Source: Hyphomicrobiaceae bacterium (GTDB lineage Bacteria; Pseudomonadota; Alphaproteobacteria; Rhizobiales; Hyphomicrobiaceae). From it: a stretch of DNA of 63,571 nucleotides. A program made the position numbers and the translations under genes. The notes beneath the pieces were generated by a model. It made no database searches. It was not told the DNA's origin and saw only the letters and a program-made list of their open reading frames with translations. Position 1 is the stretch's first letter; each line of letters begins with the position of its first letter. Of the stretch, positions 46,316-56,318 are shown one piece after another. Location of the stretch: assembly GCA_025359165.1 (NCBI GenBank), contig JANYHG010000191.1, positions 1-63,571 of the forward strand, in the 5' to 3' direction.

Positions 46316-47743
46316 ATGGCCACCCCTCAGCTGCTGTCACGCGACAATCCCGCCGATCACATCGTCGCCGGCTTGGTCGCGCGCGCCCGCTCCGCACAAC
46401 ACAGGATCGACGGCTACACACAGGCCCAAGCCGACAACCTTGTCGCAGCCGCCGGATGGGCCATCATGGAGCCGGCGCGAAATCGCCGCCTCGCCGAGCT
46501 GGCCGTCGCCGATACCGGCCTCGGCAACGTCGACGACAAGATAACCAAGAACCACCGCAAGACGCTCGGCCTGCTGCGCGATCTGCAAGGCGCGATCAGC
46601 GTCGGCGTCATTGCCGAAAATGCCGACACCGGCATCACCGAAATCGCCCGTCCGGTCGGCGTCGTCGCAGCAATCACCCCCTCGACCAATCCAGGTGCCA
46701 CTCCCGCCAATAAAATCATCAACGCCCTCAAAGGCCGTAACGCGATCATCGTCGCGCCATCACCGAAAGGTTGGAGCACCTGCGCGTTGTTGCTGAAATT
46801 CATCCACGCCGAGTTCGACAAGATTGGCGCGCCGCACGATCTGGTGCAGATGCTGCCTGCTCCCATCACCAAGGACACCACGCACGCACTCATGCGTCAG
46901 GCCGATCTGATCGTCGCCACCGGCTCGCAAGCCAACATACGCTCGGCCTACGCCAGCGGCACCCCTGCCTTCGGCGTCGGAGCCGGTAACGTCGCCAGCA
47001 TCATCGATGCGAGCGCTGACTTGGACGACGCGGCGCAGAAAATTGCCCGCTCGAAAATCTTCGACAACGCTACCAGTTGCTCGTCGGAAAACAGCGCCGT
47101 CATCGATACAGAAGTTTACGCTGCCGCTGTTTCCGCACTGACGCGCGCTGGCGGCGTGCTGCTCGACGCCGACGAGACGGCCAAACTGCAGTCGGCGCTC
47201 TGGCCGGCCGGCAAGCTGTCCGCCACCTTGATCGCCCAACCCGCAGCCGACATCGCAAAAGCGGCAGGCCTCACGCGTACCGGAATAGCGGAGGCGAAGT
47301 TTCTGATGGTCGAGGAAACCGGCTTCGGTAAAGCGCATCCGTTTTCCGGCGAGAAACTGTCGCCCGTCCTCACCCTCTACAAATCCCGAGACTTCGCCGA
47401 TGCCGCCGCCATCGTCGAGCGCGTCTATGATTTTCAGGGAGCTGGCCATTCCGTGAGCTTGCATTCTAAAGTCGCCGACCAGGCGCTGCAGCTCGGCCTC
47501 CATCTCAAGGTCTGCCGCGTCATCGTCAATCAGGCGCACGCCATCGCCACCGGCGGCAGCTTCGACAATGGCCTGCCGTTCTCGCTGTCGATGGGCTGCG
47601 GCACCTGGGGCGGCAACAACTTCTCCGACAACATGACGTATCGCCAGTTCCTCAATATCACGCGCATCGCCCACCCGATCCCCGAGCGCGTGCCGTCTGT
47701 CGACGACGTGCTCGGTGCCTATATCAAGCAGTACGGCGCCTGA
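46316..47743 (+). CDS. sauS: Sulfoacetaldehyde dehydrogenase (acylating)
   Basis: 475-residue acylating aldehyde dehydrogenase that interconverts sulfoacetyl-CoA and sulfoacetaldehyde with NADP(H). The catalytic Cys is C255 in FDNATSCSSEN. ITPSTNPGATPANKIINALKGRNAIIVAPSPKG is the cofactor region, and GQ/GVGAGNVASIIDASAD the CoA-enzyme type segment. It resembles SauS of C. necator and, more distantly, EutE/AdhE-type dehydrogenases. Adjacency to a CoA ligase and Xsc favours SauS. Its stop overlaps the sauT start by one base (TGATG), so the two are translationally coupled. Confidence 0.9.
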   Translation: MATPQLLSRDNPADHIVAGLVARARSAQHRIDGYTQAQADNLVAAAGWAIMEPARNRRLAELAVADTGLGNVDDKITKNHRKTLGLLRDLQGAISVGVIAENADTGITEIARPVGVVAAITPSTNPGATPANKIINALKGRNAIIVAPSPKGWSTCALLLKFIHAEFDKIGAPHDLVQMLPAPITKDTTHALMRQADLIVATGSQANIRSAYASGTPAFGVGAGNVASIIDASADLDDAAQKIARSKIFDNATSCSSENSAVIDTEVYAAAVSALTRAGGVLLDADETAKLQSALWPAGKLSATLIAQPAADIAKAAGLTRTGIAEAKFLMVEETGFGKAHPFSGEKLSPVLTLYKSRDFADAAAIVERVYDFQGAGHSVSLHSKVADQALQLGLHLKVCRVIVNQAHAIATGGSFDNGLPFSLSMGCGTWGGNNFSDNMTYRQFLNITRIAHPIPERVPSVDDVLGAYIKQYGA

Positions 47744-49245
47744 TGCGAGATACCACCACCATCGGCAGTGTGCTGGGTGAACATGCGCGCCTGAGGCCCG
47801 ACGCCGCGCTGATCATAGCGCCGGAAACCGGCCAGTGCCTGACCTACGGCGCACTGGCGGAAAATACGCAACGGCTTGCCGGCTATCTTCAATCCCGCGA
47901 CATTCATCCGGGCGCGACGATCGCCCTGTTCCTTCACAACGGCACGCAAACGGCCGCACTTTTTCTCGGCCTCATGAGCGTCGGCTATGTCGTAGCTCCC
48001 CTCAATCTGCTCGCCCAACGCAGCCAACTCGCCTGGACCATTGCACATAGCGAGGCGCGCCTGATCTTCACCTGCGCAGCGCACGCATCTCAACTGGCCG
48101 AAGCCATGGCCGACATGGGCGCGCCACCTCCTGACGTTGCGATCATCGACATCGATGCGGAAACACTTTTCCCGTCAGTCGAGACCCCGCACGTCCATCA
48201 TGCGAAGCCCGACGACACCGCCTTGTTGATGTACACGTCGGGCACGACAGGCACGCCGAAGGGCGTGTTGCTGAGCCATGCGAACCTGCTCGCCAGCGCT
48301 CGCGCTGTCGTCGCCTGGCATGGCCTTACGCAGGACGATCGCGTGCTGAGTTCGCTGCCGCTCTATCACATCAACGGCCAGGTCATTGCCACGCTCGCCC
48401 CGTTCGTGTCGGGCGGCAGCATCGTCGCCCCGCACCGGTTTTCCACCACGAACTGGTGGGACCTCGTCGAAAAGCACAAGTGCACCTGGATCAACATGGT
48501 GCCGACAATCATCTCGTATCTGCTCAATACGCCGGAAACGCGCAGCTTCCCGCAATTGCGTTTCGGGCGCTCGGCGTCCGCACCCTTGCCGCCCGAACAT
48601 CACAAGGCCTTCGAGCTGCGTTTCGGAATTCCCGTCATCGAGGCGATGGGCATGACCGAATGCGCCTCAACCGTATTCTGCAATCCCCATGACGCCCGCC
48701 GCCGCTACGGTAGCCCTGGCCTGCCGCTTGGTGTCGAAGCAGCCGTCGTCGACGACACCGGCCAGTATCTGGCCGACACCGCCACCGGTGAACTCGTGCT
48801 GCGCGGACCTAACGTCATGTCGGGATATTTCAAGGCACCTGAAAAAACCGCCGAAGCCATCGATGCCGACGGATGGTTGCGCACCGGCGACCTCGGCTAC
48901 CGCGACGCCGACGGCTTCTACTTCGTTACCGGCCGCCTCAAGGAGCTCATCATAAAGGGCGGCGAAAATATCGCTCCGCGCGAAATCGACGAGGCGCTGT
49001 TGAGCCATCCCGACGTTCTCGAAGCCGCCGCCTTCGGCATCCCGGACGCCAACTATGGCCAGGACATCGCCGCCGCGATCATCCTCAAGCCGGGCGCGGC
49101 TTACGACAAGATCGCACTCGATGCCTTCTGCCTGCGTGAACTCGGTAAATTCAAAACACCCCGCCGCTGGCACGTCGTCACCGATCTGCCGAAAGGCCCC
49201 TCCGGCAAAGTCCAACGCCTGAAGCTGGCGGAAACTTTGAACTGA
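47743..49245 (+). CDS. sauT: AMP-forming acyl-CoA ligase, probable sulfoacetate-CoA ligase SauT
   Basis: 500-residue ANL-superfamily ligase, proposed to activate sulfoacetate to sulfoacetyl-CoA at the expense of ATP. The P-loop YTSGTTGTPKGV (residues 164-175), EAMGMTE, the ATP-binding TGDLGYRDADGF and hinge/catalytic GPSGKVQR near the C terminus (Lys about 489) are intact. The exact acid is not readable from motifs; operon position with sauU and sauS is the evidence. The TGATG overlap with sauS fixes the start. A stem-loop lies between its stop and that of the convergent xsc. Confidence 0.88.
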   Translation: MRDTTTIGSVLGEHARLRPDAALIIAPETGQCLTYGALAENTQRLAGYLQSRDIHPGATIALFLHNGTQTAALFLGLMSVGYVVAPLNLLAQRSQLAWTIAHSEARLIFTCAAHASQLAEAMADMGAPPPDVAIIDIDAETLFPSVETPHVHHAKPDDTALLMYTSGTTGTPKGVLLSHANLLASARAVVAWHGLTQDDRVLSSLPLYHINGQVIATLAPFVSGGSIVAPHRFSTTNWWDLVEKHKCTWINMVPTIISYLLNTPETRSFPQLRFGRSASAPLPPEHHKAFELRFGIPVIEAMGMTECASTVFCNPHDARRRYGSPGLPLGVEAAVVDDTGQYLADTATGELVLRGPNVMSGYFKAPEKTAEAIDADGWLRTGDLGYRDADGFYFVTGRLKELIIKGGENIAPREIDEALLSHPDVLEAAAFGIPDANYGQDIAAAIILKPGAAYDKIALDAFCLRELGKFKTPRRWHVVTDLPKGPSGKVQRLKLAETLN

Positions 49246-49250
49246 CGCCT

Positions 49251-49281
49251 CGGGTCCGCGCGGAAAATCCCGCAGGACCCG
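49251..49281. terminator. Stem-loop between convergent sauT and xsc
   Basis: Outer stem CGGGTCC / GGACCCG and inner stem GCGG / CCGC enclose AAAATC. No T-tract follows on either side, so it may be a weak or Rho-assisted terminator. Confidence 0.55.
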
Positions 49282-49287
49282 CGCCCG

Positions 49288-51060
49288 TCACACGACCTGC
49301 TTGCGCATGTCTTTCGGATCGATGCCCGCGACCACGACCGGCTTCTTCATCGCGTCGCGCCGGAACGGCTCGCCCAATTCCTGATTGAGGATGACTTCGA
49401 TGAAGGTGGTCGTCCGCTTCTTCTGCGCGTCGCAGCTTTCGCGGATCGCCGCTGTCAGTTCCGCTTGCGTGCGCACCGTGATGCCTTTCAGCCCGCAGCC
49501 CTCGGCCACTTTCGCGTAGCTGAGATGCGGATCCAGTTCGGTGCCGACGAAGTTGTCGTCGTACCACAGGATCGAGTTGCGCTTCTCGGCACCCCACTGA
49601 TAATTGCGGAAGATCACCATCGTTATTCCCGGCCATTCCTTGCGCCCGATCGAACTCATCTCGCTCATCGAGATGCCGAACGCGCCGTCGCCGGCGAAAC
49701 CCACCACCGGCGTATCCGGATTGCCGATCTTCGCGCCGATGATCGACGGGAACCCGTAGCCGCAAGGTCCGAACAGCCCGGGCGCCAGATATTTGCGTCC
49801 CTTTTCGAACGTCGGGTAGGCATTGCCGATGGCGCAGTTGTTGCCGATATCGCTTGAAATGATGGCATCACTCGGTAACCCCGCTTGAATGGCGCGCCAC
49901 GCCTGCCGGGGTGACATGCGGTCGGCATCACGCTTGCGCGCCTCGGCATTCCACACCGTGCCGGGGTCGTCGTCCTCGTGATCCATGCCCGACAGCGCCT
50001 GCAGCCACGCCGACTTCGTCTTGTGGACCAGCGCTTTTCGCTCATCACGGCCCGCGTTGCCCGCCGTCGGCGACAGCTGCGCCAGAATCTGTTGCGCGAC
50101 AGCCTTCGCATCGCCGCAGATGCCGACGGTGACCGGCTTGGTCAACCCGATGCGATCCGCATTGATATCGACCTGGATGATTTTCGCATTTTTCGGCCAG
50201 TAGTCGATGCCATAGCCCGGCAGCGTCGAGAACGGATTGAGCCGCGTCCCGAGCGCCAGCACCACGTCGGCCTTTGCCACCAACTCCATCGCAGCTTTCG
50301 AGCCGTTGTACCCGAGCGGCCCCACCGCCAGACGATGGCTGCCGGGAAAACTGTCGTTGTGCTGATAGTTGTTGCAGACGGGTGCGTCGAGTTTTTCAGC
50401 CAGCGCCGCACACGCCGGGATCGCATCTGCCAGCACCACGCCGGCCCCCGACAGGATCACCGGAAATTTGGCCTCCGACAAAATCTTCGCCGCAGTCGCG
50501 ATCGCCTTTTCGCCGCCCGCAGGACGCTCGAACTCGACGATGGCAGGCAGCGCGATGTCGATCACTTGCGTCCAGTAATCACGCGGAATGTTGATCTGCG
50601 CCGGTGCCGACAAGCGCTTGGCCTTGAGGATGACGCGGTTCAGCACTTCCGCCACGCGCGATGGATCGCGCACCTCCTCCTGATAGCCGACCATGTCACG
50701 GAACATGGCCATCTGCTCGACTTCCTGAAAACCACCCATGCCGATCGTTTTGTTGGCTGCCTGCGGCGTCACCAACAACATCGGCGTGTGGTTCCAATAG
50801 GCCGTTTTCACCGCCGTCACGAAGCCTGTCACTCCGGGACCATTCTGCGCGATCGCCATTGCGATCTTACCTGTGGAACGCGTATAGCCGTCGCAAATCA
50901 AACCACCGTTCGTCTCCTGCGCCACGTCCCAGAACGTGATGCCGGCCTTCGGAAACAAGTCCGAAATCGGCATGAACGCCGAGCCGATGATCCCGAACGC
51001 GTGCTCGATGCCGTGCATCTGCAGCACTTTCACGAATGCCTCTTCCGTCGTCATATGCAT
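49288..51060 (-). CDS. xsc: Sulfoacetaldehyde acetyltransferase
   Basis: 590-residue thiamine-diphosphate enzyme that cleaves sulfoacetaldehyde with phosphate to acetyl phosphate and sulfite, the desulfonating step shared by taurine, isethionate and sulfoacetate breakdown. The start [20 protein letters not shown], Glu 49 in [34 protein letters not shown], and the ThDP-Mg motif [14 protein letters not shown] are characteristic of Xsc. The start at 51060 gives the standard length; the open upstream frame is discarded. It is convergent with sauT and divergent from pta. Confidence 0.96.
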   Translation of the reverse strand: MHMTTEEAFVKVLQMHGIEHAFGIIGSAFMPISDLFPKAGITFWDVAQETNGGLICDGYTRSTGKIAMAIAQNGPGVTGFVTAVKTAYWNHTPMLLVTPQAANKTIGMGGFQEVEQMAMFRDMVGYQEEVRDPSRVAEVLNRVILKAKRLSAPAQINIPRDYWTQVIDIALPAIVEFERPAGGEKAIATAAKILSEAKFPVILSGAGVVLADAIPACAALAEKLDAPVCNNYQHNDSFPGSHRLAVGPLGYNGSKAAMELVAKADVVLALGTRLNPFSTLPGYGIDYWPKNAKIIQVDINADRIGLTKPVTVGICGDAKAVAQQILAQLSPTAGNAGRDERKALVHKTKSAWLQALSGMDHEDDDPGTVWNAEARKRDADRMSPRQAWRAIQAGLPSDAIISSDIGNNCAIGNAYPTFEKGRKYLAPGLFGPCGYGFPSIIGAKIGNPDTPVVGFAGDGAFGISMSEMSSIGRKEWPGITMVIFRNYQWGAEKRNSILWYDDNFVGTELDPHLSYAKVAEGCGLKGITVRTQAELTAAIRESCDAQKKRTTTFIEVILNQELGEPFRRDAMKKPVVVAGIDPKDMRKQVV

Positions 51061-51165
51061 GGGATTTCGATCTCCAGAGATACAGCGGGCCGGAAGCACC
51101 ACGCAGCGCAACAGCCTCCAGCCATTTGGGTCGAGTGTCGCAACAGAGCCGCCGCTGTCAAGCTT

Positions 51166-51190
51166 TGTTGTCGGTTTTCTGTTGTCGGTT
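51166..51190. repeat. 11-bp direct repeat in the xsc/pta divergent interval
   Basis: TGTTGTCGGTT occurs at 51166-51176 and 51180-51190, so the copies are 14 bases apart start to start. Direct repeats here could be an activator site for one or both genes; no regulator gene is adjacent. Otherwise the interval 51061-51293 shows nothing else clear. Confidence 0.45.
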
Positions 51191-51293
51191 CGCGGGTCTT
51201 GGGGGCTGGTGCGGAATGGGAGGGTGCTTAGACTATCGCGACACCCCATCGACGCTCATGATACGCAACCAGCTTGCAGAGATCACACCCCGC

Positions 51294-52295
51294 ATGACCA
51301 TCATCGACGCGTGTAAGCGCCGCATCGCCGGACGAGGTCTCGCACTCGTACTTCCCGAAGGCGACGACGATCGCATCGTTAACGCCGCCTGCAGCCTTCG
51401 TGATGCAGCACTTGCCCACCCGATTTTGCTGGGCGACCCCGACGCCTTGGAAGCCAGAGCCACCGCCCTCGGCCTCACGCTGGACGGCATCGCCGTTCGC
51501 AACCCTCTCGATGACACTTCTTGCGCGGCTTACGCTGCGCTCTGTGCCGCCGACCGCCCGTCGCTCAACGACAAAACCGCTGTCCGCCTGCTCCGCAAGC
51601 CGCTGTATTTCGCCGGCATGATGGTCAAGTCCGGTGACGCCGCCGCCATGCTCGCAGGCGTCGCCAACCCGACCCGCCGTGTCCTCGAAGCTGCGCTCAT
51701 GACCATCGGTCTCGCGCCTGGCATCGCTACGCCATCGAGCTTCTTTCTCATGCTGACCAAGGCGTCTCCCACCGTTCCGGCCAGCCAGCTGATTTTTGCA
51801 GACTGCGCGGTTGTCGCCGATCCCACCGCCACCGAACTCGCCGACATCGCCATCGCATCCGCAGCCAGCGCCCGCGCGCTGCTACAGACGCAACCGCGCG
51901 TGGCGCTGCTGTCGTTTTCGACCCATGGCAGCGCCCAGCACAGCCATGTCGATAAAGTCCGCGCAGCGCTCGCCATCATTCGCGAGCGCGCGCCCGCTCT
52001 AGCAGTCGACGGTGAATTGCAAGCCGATGCCGCGCTGTCGCCCGCGATCGCAGCCAAGAAGGTCCGCGACCCCAGCGCCGTCGCAGGCCGTGCCAATGTA
52101 TTAGTGTTCCCCACTCTCGACGCCGCCAACATCGCCTACAAACTCACCCAGCACTTGGGCGGTGCGCAAGCCATCGGTCCGATGTTGCAGGGCTTCGCCC
52201 ACCCCATCTCGGATCTCTCGCGCGGTGCCACCGTCGCCGACATCGTGGATTCGGCTGCGATCACGCTGGCACAGGCCGTGACGGCCGCCCCTTGA
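51294..52295 (+). CDS. pta: Phosphate acetyltransferase
   Basis: 333-residue short-form phosphotransacetylase that converts the acetyl phosphate made by Xsc to acetyl-CoA. It has the family features [16 protein letters not shown] near the start, [39 protein letters not shown] and [44 protein letters not shown]. The last block is the strongest Pta signature. The start may be the ATG at 51258 (12 residues longer); neither has a clear ribosome site. Position between xsc and soeA fits its role in the sulfoacetate block. Confidence 0.93.
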   Translation: MTIIDACKRRIAGRGLALVLPEGDDDRIVNAACSLRDAALAHPILLGDPDALEARATALGLTLDGIAVRNPLDDTSCAAYAALCAADRPSLNDKTAVRLLRKPLYFAGMMVKSGDAAAMLAGVANPTRRVLEAALMTIGLAPGIATPSSFFLMLTKASPTVPASQLIFADCAVVADPTATELADIAIASAASARALLQTQPRVALLSFSTHGSAQHSHVDKVRAALAIIRERAPALAVDGELQADAALSPAIAAKKVRDPSAVAGRANVLVFPTLDAANIAYKLTQHLGGAQAIGPMLQGFAHPISDLSRGATVADIVDSAAITLAQAVTAAP

Positions 52296-52490
52296 ACACG
52301 CACGAAACGCGGCTGCGATGCCGGCGCTTTACAATGGCGCTGCCTTGCGGCCCAATGCGCAAGCTCATTATGGGTAGTCGCCCCGTTAATACAAAAACGA
52401 AAGCGATTTGGACGACGCTGACAATAGCGATTTCAGTGGGACGCAGGGGGCCACGTGCCGTGATGTACGCGGACCCTCCGGGGAGATCGA

Positions 52491-55412
52491 ATGCACAAGC
52501 ATCCGCCAGCGCGTGACGGGATGAACGCAGCGGCATCTGTCATGGCGCGCCGACATGACGAACCGCACGTTGCACTTTCCGTCCCACCGGCGGACGAGAT
52601 CAAAACAACCACCTGCTACATGTGCGCCTGCCGCTGTGGCATTCAGGTCCACCTCAAAGATGGCAAGGTTCGCTACATCGACGGCAATCGCGCCCATCCG
52701 GTCAATCGCGGCGTCATCTGCGGCAAGGGTGCCGCCGGCATCATGCAGCACAATTCTCCGGCGCGTCTGCGCGCACCGCTCTTGCGCACCGGCGAACGCG
52801 GCTCCGGCGAGTTCAAAGAAATTTCGTGGGACGAAGCGCTGGCGCTGGCCACCGAGTGGATGGGCGAAGTGCGTGCGCGCGATCCGAAACGCTTTGCGTT
52901 CTATACCGGTCGCGATCAATCGCAATCGCTCACCGGCTGGTGGGCGATGCAGTACGGCACACCCAATTTCGCGGCCCACGGCGGCTTCTGCTCCGTCAAC
53001 ATGGCAGCGGGCGGCTTGTATACGTTCGGCGGTTCGTTCTGGGAATTCGGCGAACCAGACTGGGACCACACCAAATATTTTCTGTTGTTCGGCGTCGCCG
53101 AGGATCACGGCTCCAACCCGATCAAGATCGGCCTCGGCAAACTCAAGGGGCGCGGTGCCAAGGTCGTTTCGATCAACCCCATCCGCACCGGCTACAACGC
53201 CATCGCCGACGAATGGATCGGCCTCAAACCCGGCACCGACGGCCTGTTCGTCGGCGCGCTGATCCACGAACTGTTTCGGACCGGCAACATCGATCTCGAC
53301 TACCTCGTGCGCTACACCAATGCGCCGTGGCTGGTCATCCGCGATCCCGGCGCCCGCGACGACGGTCTGTTTGCCCGCGACGCGAACGGCCAGCCGCTCT
53401 GCTTTGACAAGCTCTCAAAAACCCTGGTCGCGGCCAACCGCGTCGACATCGCACCCGCTCTGACAGGCGATTACCAACTCGCCGACGGACGCGCGGCCGT
53501 GCCGTCGTTCCGCCTGCTCGCCGAACGCTTTTTGTCGGCCGAATACGCGCCCGCCACCGTCGCTGCCGAATGCGGGATCGGGGCCGACACGATCGTCCGC
53601 GTCGCCGCCGAGATCGCCGATGTCGCGTTTCGCCAAACCGTGACTTTGCCGATAGCATGGACGGATTGGGCCGGACGCCGACATCAGGAAATAACCGGCC
53701 GGCCCGTTTCGATGCACGCCATGCGCGGAATTTCCGCCCACTCGAACGGCTTTCAGACGTGCCGCATGTTGCACGTATTGCAGATCGTGCTCGGCACCAT
53801 CGATGTGCCCGGCGGCTTTCGTTACAAAGCGCCCTATCCGAAGACTGCCCCGCCGGCCAACAAACCGGCCGGCAAACACGAACATATCAGACCGAATACA
53901 CCGCTGCCCGGCATGCATCTGGGCTTCGTCGCCAGCCCCGCAGATCTGCTCGTCGATGAAAACGGCGCACCGTCGCGCCTCGACAAAGCATTTTCCTGGG
54001 ACGCACCCCTGGCGGCCCACGGGCTGATGCACATGGCCATCACCAACGCCGGCCTGGCCGATCCCTACGCCATCGACGTTCTGTTCCTCTACATGGCCAA
54101 CATGGCCTGGAACTCGTCGATGAATATCGCCGCCACACACGGCTATCTCACCGACAAGAACGCCGACGGCACTTACAAGATCGGCAAGATCATCTACTCC
54201 GATGCCTATGCGTCAGAAATGGTCGCCTACGCCGATCTCATCCTACCCGACACGACCTATCTCGAACGCTTCGACTGCATCTCGCTGCTCGATCGCCCGA
54301 TTTCAGACCCCAACGGTCCCGCTGACGCCATCCGTCATCCCATCGTAGCACCCGATCGAGACGTGCGCGCCTTTCAGGATGTGCTGATCGATCTCGGCGC
54401 GCGCCTGAAACTGCCCGGCTTCGTCACCGTCGACGGCAAAGCCAAGTACCCCGGCGGCTACCCCGACTACATCGTCAACCACGAACGCACGCCCGGCATC
54501 GGACCGCTGGCCGGCTGGCGCGGCAAAGGTGGCGAGCAATTCGGCATCGGCGAGGTCAACCCCGACCAACTCGATCGCTACATCGAGAACGGCGCATTTC
54601 ACATCTACCACTTGCCGCCGTCTCAGCAGTACATGAAGCACGCCAATGCCGAGTATCTGGCCTTCGCCAAATCGGTCGGCTTCACTGGCTCGACCGACCC
54701 GATCATCTTCCAGCTCTATTCGGAACCGCTGCAGAAGTTTCGTCTCGCGGCCCGCGGACACGGCGACGTGCAACCACCGAATACTCATCGCCATCGCATC
54801 GAACGCTATTTCGATCCGCTGCCGTTCTGGTACGCGCCTTTCGAGGGCACACTGATCGACGAGCACGCCTATCCGATGCACGCCATCACCCAGCGCCCCA
54901 TGGCGATGTATCATTCATGGGGGTCACAGAACGCGTGGCTGCGCCAAATTCATACTGCCAACCGGCTCTACATCGCCCGCGTGCGCGCGGCCAAACTGGG
55001 CATCGTCGACGACGACTGGGTTTGGATTTCGTCGCACATTGGCCGCGTCAAATGTCAGGTGAAAGTGATGGATGGCGTCAACCCCGACACCGTCTGGACC
55101 TGGAACGCCATCGGCAAGCGACGCGGCGCGTGGGCGCTCGACGACGACGCACCGGAAGCCAAGCAGGGCTTTTTGCTCAATCACCTCATTGCCGAATTGT
55201 TGCCGGCACGGGCTGACGGTTATCGCTATTCCAACTCCGATCCCGTCACCGGCCAGGCCGCCTGGTACGATCTTCGCGTCGATGTCAAAAAATGTAGCCA
55301 CGACGAACCGCCGGAAACCGCACCGCGCTTCGAGCCGACGGCCTCGCCCGTGCCGGCCGCAAAGGTCGCCGTCTCCGATTTCGGCCGCGCCTTCAACCGG
55401 GAGCGGACATGA
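52491..55412 (+). CDS. soeA: Molybdopterin oxidoreductase, SoeA-type sulfite dehydrogenase catalytic subunit
   Basis: 973-residue Mo-bisPGD enzyme of the DMSO-reductase family. An N-terminal [4Fe-4S] site is formed by C42, C45, C49 and C77 (CYMCACRCG ... VICGKG). A Cys at residue 167 (GGFCSVN) sits where FDH/Nap-type enzymes ligate Mo. No Tat signal is present, so it acts in the cytoplasm, as does SoeA of purple sulfur bacteria and roseobacters. SoeA oxidises sulfite to sulfate and passes electrons to SoeB. A GGGGAGATC site precedes the ATG at 52491. Other DMSO-reductase-family reactions are possible, but location behind xsc-pta strongly favours sulfite. Its stop overlaps the ATG of a small ORF. 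Confidence 0.9.
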   Translation: MHKHPPARDGMNAAASVMARRHDEPHVALSVPPADEIKTTTCYMCACRCGIQVHLKDGKVRYIDGNRAHPVNRGVICGKGAAGIMQHNSPARLRAPLLRTGERGSGEFKEISWDEALALATEWMGEVRARDPKRFAFYTGRDQSQSLTGWWAMQYGTPNFAAHGGFCSVNMAAGGLYTFGGSFWEFGEPDWDHTKYFLLFGVAEDHGSNPIKIGLGKLKGRGAKVVSINPIRTGYNAIADEWIGLKPGTDGLFVGALIHELFRTGNIDLDYLVRYTNAPWLVIRDPGARDDGLFARDANGQPLCFDKLSKTLVAANRVDIAPALTGDYQLADGRAAVPSFRLLAERFLSAEYAPATVAAECGIGADTIVRVAAEIADVAFRQTVTLPIAWTDWAGRRHQEITGRPVSMHAMRGISAHSNGFQTCRMLHVLQIVLGTIDVPGGFRYKAPYPKTAPPANKPAGKHEHIRPNTPLPGMHLGFVASPADLLVDENGAPSRLDKAFSWDAPLAAHGLMHMAITNAGLADPYAIDVLFLYMANMAWNSSMNIAATHGYLTDKNADGTYKIGKIIYSDAYASEMVAYADLILPDTTYLERFDCISLLDRPISDPNGPADAIRHPIVAPDRDVRAFQDVLIDLGARLKLPGFVTVDGKAKYPGGYPDYIVNHERTPGIGPLAGWRGKGGEQFGIGEVNPDQLDRYIENGAFHIYHLPPSQQYMKHANAEYLAFAKSVGFTGSTDPIIFQLYSEPLQKFRLAARGHGDVQPPNTHRHRIERYFDPLPFWYAPFEGTLIDEHAYPMHAITQRPMAMYHSWGSQNAWLRQIHTANRLYIARVRAAKLGIVDDDWVWISSHIGRVKCQVKVMDGVNPDTVWTWNAIGKRRGAWALDDDAPEAKQGFLLNHLIAELLPARADGYRYSNSDPVTGQAAWYDLRVDVKKCSHDEPPETAPRFEPTASPVPAAKVAVSDFGRAFNRERT

Positions 55413-55519
55413 ACAAACGCAGCGCCCAATCCGTTTTATCGTCATTGTCGTGCAGGCGTCCGTCCACGACGAATTCACGCGTCGATTGTGTCGCCCAGCA
55501 ACGGAGCGCAGCAGCATGA
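55409..55519 (+). CDS. 36-codon ORF linking soeA and soeB by double ATGA overlap
   Basis: The ATG at 55409 overlaps the soeA TGA (ATGA), and the TGA of this frame at 55517-55519 overlaps the soeB ATG (ATGA again). The product is 36 residues, Ser/Arg/Ala-rich, with two Cys and no domain. It may serve only to couple soeB translation to soeA. A functional peptide is not excluded. Confidence 0.4.
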   Translation: MNKRSAQSVLSSLSCRRPSTTNSRVDCVAQQRSAAA

Positions 55520-56274
55520 CGGCGCTCCCGCCTCCATCGGCGAAGAAACTCGGATTGGTCATCGATCTCGACACCTGCGTCGGGTGCCAGGCGTGCGCAA
55601 CCAGTTGCAAGGAGTGGAACACGGGCGGCTATTCGGCACCGCTGTCGGACTTCGATCCCTATGGTGCCGACCCACACGGCACATGGCTCAACCGCGTGCA
55701 CAGCTATGAGACCGGTGACGGTGACACCTCGCGCACGGTGCATTTCCCACGCTCATGCCTGCAGTGTGAAACGCCAGCATGCGTTACCGTCTGCCCGACG
55801 GGAGCCAGCTACAAACGCGCCGAGGACGGCATCGTCCTGGTGAACCCCGACACCTGCATCGGCTGCAAACTTTGCTCCTGGGCCTGTGCGTATGGTGCCC
55901 GCGAATACGATTACGCCGACGGCATCATGAAAAAATGCACGCTGTGCGTCGACCGGATCTACAACGAACACATACCCGAGGAAGACCGCATTCCCGCCTG
56001 CGTCCGCGCGTGCCCCACGGGCGCGCGGCACTTCGGCGATCTCGGCGACATCGACAGCGACGTTTCCAGGCTCGTGGCCGCTCGCGGCGGTTACGATCTA
56101 CTCCCGGAGATGGGCTTCAAACCGGTCAACAAATATCTGCCGCCCCGGCCCAAACGGGACGCCTCGACTTCCCCCCTTGCGCGCTCGGAAATGAATGCGT
56201 CCGAACCCGCCCACGTCACCGGTTCTGCCCTCGAAAAATTGTTCGCCTTCGCCGACAAACTGCTGACCCGCTGA
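55516..56274 (+). CDS. soeB: 4Fe-4S ferredoxin-type electron-transfer subunit SoeB
   Basis: 252-residue iron-sulfur protein of the DmsB/NrfC type. Four Cys clusters are visible: CVGCQACATSC (21-31), CLQCETPACVTVCP, CIGCKLCSWAC and the CTLCVDRI ... CVRACP set, enough for four [4Fe-4S] centres. It should carry electrons from SoeA to the SoeC membrane anchor. No Tat signal is present, in keeping with a cytoplasmic complex. The last 70 residues are a variable tail. The start ATG at 55516 overlaps the stop of the small upstream ORF. soeC follows after 44 bases. Confidence 0.93.
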   Translation: MTALPPPSAKKLGLVIDLDTCVGCQACATSCKEWNTGGYSAPLSDFDPYGADPHGTWLNRVHSYETGDGDTSRTVHFPRSCLQCETPACVTVCPTGASYKRAEDGIVLVNPDTCIGCKLCSWACAYGAREYDYADGIMKKCTLCVDRIYNEHIPEEDRIPACVRACPTGARHFGDLGDIDSDVSRLVAARGGYDLLPEMGFKPVNKYLPPRPKRDASTSPLARSEMNASEPAHVTGSALEKLFAFADKLLTR

Positions 56275-56318
56275 ACTCTTCGCACCCACCTCGCTGTTTT
56301 TTGACGACAGAAAGACCG

